A stretch of 64,000 bases of DNA. It comes from a virus. Position numbers and translations under genes: made by a program. The notes beneath the pieces are model-generated. The model made no database searches. It had not been told where the DNA came from and worked only from the letters and a program-made list of their open reading frames with translations. Of the stretch, positions 58,967 to 64,000 are shown piece after piece. The stretch's first letter is position 1. Every line of letters starts with the position of its first letter. The DNA is taken from IMG/VR virus record IMGVR_UViG_3300028315_000508, positions 62,001 through 126,000 of that record, one strand, 5' to 3'.

Positions 58967-61768
58967 TCGGCTAGGCTTTGCCATACCAATCGATACGAGC
59001 GATGGGTGTGGAGCGGTTGGGTTCACTTTGGCAGTCTGCGGGTGCCCAGTGCACTTTCCGGGACCGGCTCGTCCAGGTTAATGTAGGGCCGGGAAAGTCT
59101 CGATACGGAAAGTCTCTGTAGGGGTGCCCAGTGCACATCACACGGCACGTTTGGGTGCGGAATACCTCGTCTGGTAGCGGCACTGCGTGCTAAGGCCGGA
59201 GCCGGGGAGTCAATGGCTCTTTTATGGTTCGGCACGTAGGGGCACGTTTAGGATGGCCCGGTTAGCTGGGGTCCGGTACTCACCGGCGGGTTTAGGGAGC
59301 CAATGGCTTCACCGGGCACGTACCGGAAGGTCACGCTCGGGTTGGGCTGCCACCGGCTCGTCATAGAGCGGTTAGGAAGTCCACGACTTCACAGGGACCG
59401 GATAGGTGAGTCTTGTCCCGGTCTGGTCCGCACGGGATTGATCCGGCAATGAATAGCAGGTCATGCTACGGTAAGTTTCGGAAGCCAACGGCTTTACTGG
59501 GAGCGGTATGCTCGGGTGTTGCAGAGTGTGCAGAGAAGCGGTCTGACATGGAGATCAACGGTCTATCACAGACGTGGCATGAATCGGACAGCTCCGCCTT
59601 GGCGGCCAAGGGCCGCCACACGGCTAGATGCGGAAGTGTCGGCATTGGCAAGAGCGGGGTGCGTCCAGGTATCGTACGGGAACCAATGGTTTATTACCAG
59701 GTGCGGCCAGGAGCGGCTGTGCCCGGTAGGGCTGGGTCCGGAAAACCCCGGCATAGCAGGGTCAGGGAGTCCACGACTCACTCAATGGCTAGGGAAGGAT
59801 GGTCCCGGCAGAGTTCGGTTGCGTGCGGCACAGCGTGGAAAGAGCCGGGAAGCCAACGGCTTCTTTTGAGGCAGGGCATGGTGCTGTTTGGTACGCCAGT
59901 GATCGGCGTGGTGGTAACGGACCGGTTTGGTAGCCAATGGCTTTTATTTAGGGCCGGTACCGGAAGGTGCGGACCGGCATGCTGTAGTCCGGTGCGGTAC
60001 GGTGTGGAAGTCCATGACTTCACTTGGATTGGTCCTGCTTGTTTCGGTAGTGTTCGGCGAGGAAGTGCTAGGTGTGATTTGTTGAGGCACTGCCCGGAGG
60101 CCAATGGCCGCTTTTGAGGCTTGGATGAGCACGTAGTGGCACGGCACTGTAGGCTGTGGAGTGGTTTACCTCGGTGTTGCGGGGATCGGCAGGGTTGGGG
60201 AGCCAACGGCTTCTAACGGGCAAGGTCCGCCGCGTCTCGATGCGGAGCGTATTGGACTGGTACCCAATGGGTTTTATTGGATTGGTCCGCCATGGTAGAG
60301 CTAGGCTCGGTCGGGAACGTTTGGGATTGTCTCGCACTGGACTGGCTTGCACAGGTAGGCAATGGGAGTCGACGACTCTTTCAAGGCCCGTTTCGGAGCT
60401 GCCATGCCAGTTTTGGTACGCTCGGCAGCGGTTCGGAGTCCAATGGACTTTCAAGGCGAAACCAGGCACGGTTTGGTGCGTCTTGGACCGGCTACCATCG
60501 GAGGTCAACGGCCTTTTTCGGGCAAGGCAAAACGAGTTGCTGCCAGGCACGAGTGCTGCTGGGTACGGCAAGTCTCGGGACTCCATGAGTTTCCACCTAG
60601 GAAATCAAACGGGAGCGTAGCTCAAAATGGACAGAGCCGATTTTCGAAAATCGAGTATCGACTGCTACCGTGGGCAGGAGGTTATTTTTCCTCCTAGCAG
60701 CGGGTGTGGAAGATGCGACATGCGGGTTCGAGCCCCGTCGCTCCTACTACTGGTTGGTTTAGACGTGCATAACATAGGCGTGTCTGAGCCCGGCCCGTGA
60801 TTGGTAGTGTATAGTCCGGTCGGGAGGGGAGGCCAATGGCCTTTATTGGTCCGGAGAGGCATAGCGTGTCACAGTTCGGCTCGAGCACGGTAATGTCGGG
60901 AGTGGTTAGGTGTCCAATGGACTTTCCTACGAGGAAATCACATGGATTGCGTAGGCTATGCAAGCCAAGAACAGAACCGGAGGGTCTGGTATTGGAAGCC
61001 TACGGCTTTTCCTGGAATGGCTCGGATGGTCTAGAGTAGACCCAGGTGGAGCTGGGTTCGGAAATGTTGGGTTAGGGAGCCAAAGGCTTTAAGTGGATTG
61101 TCGCGTCTAGTCTAGGTGGTCTCGTCGTGGTGTGAGCGTAGCACGGTTTGTAGAGACTGGGACCGGCACGGTCAGCTTCGGACTGCAACGGGAGCCGATG
61201 GCTTCACAAGGATTGGACGGGAAAGGACAGCAATGCAGAGGTTAGGTATGCTCGGGTCCGGGAGCCCACGGCTTTATGTATGAATCGGCAGGGCTGGGCA
61301 GATTTCGGAGCGTCGCTGCTGGCAATGCCAAGAGCTTGGGATTCCATGAATCTCAATTGGATAGTCTAGGCTCGGTGCGGTAGTGTTCGGAATAGTGCGG
61401 CAGGCAAAGGGACTCAAAGAGTCTTCCAAAGGCTAGGTTGGCTGAGGCCGATCCAGGTGGTGCAGTAGCTCGTCCAGGATTGTTCCGGCATTGCGAGGAA
61501 GCCAATGGCTTTTCGAGGCTAGTTGCCCGGAGACCAATGGTCTTTCATGGATCGGCAGGGCTGGGTAAGTTTCAGCCCGGTGCCCCTAGGATCGTCAAGG
61601 AGACCAATGGTCACTCAAGGTTTGTCACGGATAGTCGTGGTTCGGTCATACTGGTTAGGGACCGGCGAGCCGGGGTAAAGCACGGCTAGGCTCGGGGACC
61701 AATGGTCATTTAACGTCGCACGTATTTCAGCAACACGGCACCGGTAAAATTCACCCACGGAGATTTCC
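58967..61768 (+). repeat. hairpin array, right block (about 33 units) with an embedded tRNA
   Basis: No gene is supported over these 2.8 kb apart from the tRNA. Hairpin starts include 59042, 59124, 59207, 59297, 59376, 59482, 59552, 59601, 59681, 59767, 59849, 59932, 60007, 60099, 60201, 60262, 60366, 60437, 60502, 60580, 60830, 60912, 60996, 61078, 61193, 61263, 61340, 61411, 61499, 61531, 61602 and 61697; a further unit at 58960 overlaps the small gene's stop. Arms of 4-7 bp change together (GAGTC/GACTC, AGCC/GGCT, GACC/GGTC, ACCC/GGGT, GATTC/GAATC). Loops are mostly N-A-Y (AAT, AAC, CAT, CAC, GAT, TAC, GAC), closed by C-G. Units face the same way as the flanking genes. Confidence 0.85.
60611..60746 (+). 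tRNA. tRNA with enlarged variable region, isotype uncertain (Ser-CGA or Arg-TCG)
   Basis: Acceptor GGGAGCG pairs with CGCTCCT (one G-T), positions 8-9 are TA, D stem GCTC/GAGC encloses AAAATGGACA, and T arm GCGGG/CCCGT encloses TTCGAGC. The anticodon arm seems to be the 16-base palindrome CGATTTTCGAAAATCG, which gives a 6- or 8-base loop rather than 7. About 67 bases then separate it from the T arm, containing nested stems CTGCTA/TAGCAG and AGGAGG/CCTCCT. A long variable arm favours tRNA-Ser, but 67 bases is far beyond normal; an insertion or intron is possible. No CCA is encoded. It lies between hairpin units at 60580 and 60830. Confidence 0.65.
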
Positions 61769-62251
61769 ATGCACATCATTAAGCTGATTCGCTGGTCCAG
61801 TGAAGAGATCAAAATCTTCAAGGAATTGGAGCGATGGCTCACACTGCACGAACGAGCAAATCTCATTGACGACGAGGTCAAGGCAGCCTGCAGATTGGCA
61901 CGCGACCCCGGCAGTCCTGTACCAGAAGCGAAATTGCTCGAATCTATTGCAGCCTGGGAGAAAATCAAGGCTGTCATGGAGCAACAGAGCGAAGATGCCG
62001 CCAAAATCGCACCCAATTTGCCAGAGGACGTCGGCGGCGTAGGAATTATCTCCAAGCCACGCATGGCCTACCAGCTACTCGAAGAGGTCGGCCTGACCTG
62101 CATCACCGACATCGAGCGAGCATTGCATCTCGCCAGATTTGGACTCGGCTTTCTTCGCGGCGATCTCAAAGCTGCGTCTCTGCTTGACGTACGTCCCGAA
62201 GATGGGGCCTACATTCTTCAATTCGAGAACGTCGATCCGGAAGAACTCTGA
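61769..62251 (+). CDS. hypothetical helical protein, 160 aa
   Basis: CGGAGATTTCC precedes the ATG. Almost wholly helical (SSEEIKIFKELERWLTLH, LESIAAWEKIKAVMEQQ), then RMAYQLLEEVGLTCITDIERAL with a small C-terminal alpha/beta segment. No family recognised. First gene after the array and upstream of the cyclic-phosphate receiver-like gene with an 18-base gap, so probably in one operon with it. Confidence 0.65.
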   Translation: MHIIKLIRWSSEEIKIFKELERWLTLHERANLIDDEVKAACRLARDPGSPVPEAKLLESIAAWEKIKAVMEQQSEDAAKIAPNLPEDVGGVGIISKPRMAYQLLEEVGLTCITDIERALHLARFGLGFLRGDLKAASLLDVRPEDGAYILQFENVDPEEL

Positions 62252-62269
62252 TCGGGACAAAGGTAAAAT

Positions 62270-62677
62270 ATGTCCGATCTCTTCCAATTACTATTTCTCG
62301 ACGACTGCCCGAACAGATGCAAGAAGTTTCGCAGCAGTTGCCCCTATGCAACCATTGTGCACACTGCGGTCGACGCGATCGCCAGAATCGAAGCACAACA
62401 TTGGGATATCGTCTCCCTCGACCACGATCTCGGCGGCGAAGCATACGTAGACAGCAAACGTGAAGATTGCGGGATGGAGGTTGTGCGATTCATCGTTGCA
62501 AATCAGCCGAAGATCCACAAAGTCATAGTGCACTCGTCCAACGGACCGGCTCGTCTGAACATGGTCTCTCTGTTGAAACAAGCTGGATACGTAGTTCAAG
62601 ACGCCAGCTTTCTCAATTTCTGGACGAGCGGGATAGTCGATGGAATCAACAGAGCGAGAGACAATCACGGTAGCTGA
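62270..62677 (+). CDS. cyclic-phosphate-processing receiver-like (cREC) protein, 135 aa
   Basis: QLLFLDDCPNRCKKF has the DD of a receiver fold, and HWDIVSLDHDLGGEAY supplies the HDLGG-type His/Asp motif seen in the cREC group rather than the usual phospho-Asp receiver. VRFIVANQPKIHKVIVHSSNG completes the alternating strand/helix pattern, with the HSSN loop conserved in that group. The family is proposed to act on or bind cyclic phosphates or nucleotides; no function is proven here. It ends inside the start of the Cys-cluster gene. Confidence 0.7.
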   Translation: MSDLFQLLFLDDCPNRCKKFRSSCPYATIVHTAVDAIARIEAQHWDIVSLDHDLGGEAYVDSKREDCGMEVVRFIVANQPKIHKVIVHSSNGPARLNMVSLLKQAGYVVQDASFLNFWTSGIVDGINRARDNHGS

Positions 62678-63101
62678 AGTATCGTCAGGCAAGATAGAAC
62701 TCGTCTTTGTCGACCAACTGCCGGTGCTACAGTTTAATTGCTCTTGTGAAGATGCTCTCCCTTATTGCAATGCTCTTTGCTGCCGTCGCCGCCCAGACTA
62801 CAACATGGCTCTCGAGGGCGTGGACGAGATGAAGCGGTTCGCCGACTCGTCGATACGGCACCCAACTCTCCCACTAGTCCGCTTGATGGCCTACAAAGAT
62901 GGTGCCTGCATTCATCTTGATGGGTGCAAATGTGCCGTCCATGCTCAAAAACCGTCGATCTGTAAACGATGGCATTGCAGTCCAGGCGGAATTGGCGAAG
63001 GTATTGAAATAAGAGACGGTGGTTTCAGCTTCGTGACCGTACATGGCGATTTGCAGCATGAGATGATCAATGGCTTACAGAGAGATTCCGGCACACCTTG
63101 A
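62640..63101 (+). CDS. YkgJ-like cysteine-cluster protein, 153 aa
   Basis: Overlaps the previous gene. CSCEDALPYCNALCCRRRP and CIHLDGCKCAVHAQKPSICKRW resemble the two half-motifs of YkgJ/UPF0153 proteins, which hold zinc or iron-sulfur. The N-terminal about 30 residues are beta-rich. Related in motif to the protein at 20218-20517 but with an added N-terminal part. Confidence 0.75.
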   Translation: MESTERETITVAEVSSGKIELVFVDQLPVLQFNCSCEDALPYCNALCCRRRPDYNMALEGVDEMKRFADSSIRHPTLPLVRLMAYKDGACIHLDGCKCAVHAQKPSICKRWHCSPGGIGEGIEIRDGGFSFVTVHGDLQHEMINGLQRDSGTP

Positions 63102-63390
63102 GTGTCCTTGTGCGAAACTGAAAGATCCACCACCGCCGACAAAGCTCGAAATGCGAGCGTTACCGCTCGAGACTGAGCCGAAGCCAACTAACGTCTGCAC
63201 CGAATGCGGATATGCAAGATCTGGTGACATCCCTGAAAGCTGCTGGAATCAGAATGCAAAGTTGGTGCTCGACGAGAAGTATAAGTGCCATTACTGCGGA
63301 TCACCGATCTTCTCCGATGAAGTCGCAGTGTGGTGCATCCACTCAACCATGGAAGGCGGGACATGTGAATACCGCCTAATGTCAGGGTAA
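63070..63390 (+). CDS. zinc-ribbon-containing small protein, 106 aa
   Basis: Overlaps the Cys-cluster gene by 32 bases. CPCAKLKDPPPPTK, VCTECGYARSGD, YKCHYCGSPIF and WCIHSTMEGGTCEY carry CxC and CxxC pairs fit for two zinc sites. No other domain. A nucleic-acid or protein adaptor is possible. Confidence 0.65.
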   Translation: MAYREIPAHLECPCAKLKDPPPPTKLEMRALPLETEPKPTNVCTECGYARSGDIPESCWNQNAKLVLDEKYKCHYCGSPIFSDEVAVWCIHSTMEGGTCEYRLMSG

Positions 63391-63391
63391 C

Positions 63392-64000
63392 ATGCCAAGC
63401 AAAATCATTCTATTCGATCTTGATGGTACTCTCGCCAACTATGATGAGGCTTTGCTTCGCGACCTGAAAGCGATGGAATCGCCGGGAGAAGCCGGACTCA
63501 TCGAGAAATACGGCATCCACGAAGATGGCCCAGCGTGGCTTTGTCATCGCATCAAGCTGATCAGAAAGCAGCCTGGATGGTGGCGTGATTTGGACCGTCT
63601 CAAGATCGGCTTTGAGTTACTTGATGAAGCCATTGATATCGGGTTTGAGGTCCATGTTCTGACAAAAGGCCCAAAGAAATCGTCAAATGCTTGGACCGAG
63701 AAATTCGAATGGTGCCAAGAACATTTACCAGCGGCGGTAAATGTCACAGTTACCCGTGACAAAAGCACGACCTACGGGTTGGCTCTCGTTGACGATTACA
63801 AGCCGTTCCTGCAGGGTTGGCTCGATCATCGATCTCGGGGATATGGGATTCAACCAGTGAACCCTGGGACGAAACTTACTGATTGGCACCCACGAGTTGT
63901 GCAGTACGACGGCACGGCAGTCCAGATGTCACGGGCACGCCGGGTAATGAGAGCTGTCTACAGCCGAGAACCGGGTGAAGAGGCCGTACTTGCCACAGGA
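63392..64000 (+). CDS. HAD-superfamily 5'(3')-deoxyribonucleotidase-like protein, N-terminal part
   Basis: Runs off the right edge with no stop in 203 codons. IILFDLDGTLANYDEALL is motif I (first Asp nucleophile), EVHVLTKGPKK motif II, and GLALVDDYKPFLQG motif IV with the Mg2+ aspartates; a Lys in VTRDKSTTYG suits motif III. The layout matches phage and mitochondrial 5'(3')-nucleotidases that dephosphorylate dUMP/dTMP. With the dUTPase at the left edge it suggests dNMP control, though these two genes are far apart. Confidence 0.85.
   Translation, partial: MPSKIILFDLDGTLANYDEALLRDLKAMESPGEAGLIEKYGIHEDGPAWLCHRIKLIRKQPGWWRDLDRLKIGFELLDEAIDIGFEVHVLTKGPKKSSNAWTEKFEWCQEHLPAAVNVTVTRDKSTTYGLALVDDYKPFLQGWLDHRSRGYGIQPVNPGTKLTDWHPRVVQYDGTAVQMSRARRVMRAVYSREPGEEAVLATG

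Noticed and set aside
59413-60117. Plus-strand open frame of 234 codons in the right array block
   Set aside because: Hairpin units occur in changing frames (spacing not a multiple of three), so frame openness is a by-product of GC-rich composition.
60068-60586. Minus-strand open frame of 172 codons in the right array block
   Set aside because: Same reason; its repeated W-L-P wording is the reverse complement of the hairpins.
58138-61707. CRISPR array, TIGR-type guide array or integron attC array
   Set aside because: The units are not identical repeats with fixed-length spacers, no Cas, Tas or integrase gene is near, and spacing varies from 32 to 115 bases.
61769-62251. IAPNL motif suggesting a Nop-domain RNA-binding protein next to the array
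   Set aside because: Five residues only; the rest of the Nop pattern is absent.

Overview
The window looks like 64 kb of a large tailed-phage (probably jumbo-phage) genome whose host is probably a planctomycete or relative. Phage evidence: a P2 gpI-like tail domain inside a 1221-residue protein, other virion-like proteins, the end of a dUTPase, a DUF932-type protein, an Acb2/Tad1-type hairpin protein, dense ATGA/TAATG-overlapping genes on both strands, and a lone tRNA. The host is inferred from exported proteins with single CxxCH haem sites of the planctomycete cytochrome type, several small secreted proteins and lipoproteins, and a sulfated-glycan gene set.

Layout. 0-2.4 kb: dUTPase tail, small unknown genes and a HAD phosphatase. 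2.4-11.2 kb (minus): 831-residue virion-like protein, an HTH plus methyltransferase-like fusion, a zinc-ribbon protein with a repeated linker, and a 715-residue protein with a sigma-region-2-like segment. 11.2-20.2 kb (mostly plus): secreted protein, Pro/Gly-rich proteins and virion-like proteins. 20.2-24.6 kb: Cys-cluster protein, matrixin protease with an MMP-type cysteine switch, ClpS, a 585-residue virion-like protein that seems to start at ATT, and an Acb2/Tad1-type protein. 24.6-28.3 kb: DUF932 protein and small regulators. 28.3-42.8 kb: nucleotide and surface-glycan island (Nudix, winged-helix, adenosine-deaminase-like protein, five sulfotransferase-like proteins, methyltransferases, glycosyltransferases, SIR2-like protein, truncated UDP-sugar dehydrogenase). 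42.8-46.5 kb: gpI-domain protein. 46.6-51.1 kb: exported haem-protein operon. 51.1-57.1 kb (minus): heptosyltransferase-like protein, tail-associated protein, and two tandem proteins carrying about 13 and 54 copies of a 14-residue HTTDALL repeat. 57.2-64 kb (plus): lipoprotein, small genes, then 3.6 kb almost free of genes, then a cyclic-phosphate receiver-like protein, a Cys-cluster protein and a HAD nucleotidase running off the end.

The most unusual element is the 58.07-61.77 kb stretch. It holds about 40 short hairpins, all in the same orientation. Stem sequences change from copy to copy while pairing is kept; the triloop is mostly N-A-Y closed by C-G, and a T-run usually follows. They recur every 60-115 bases around one small basic protein gene and one oversized tRNA. 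It fits no array type I know. A CAAAGATA/CAAATATA element in front of many genes may be the phage promoter.
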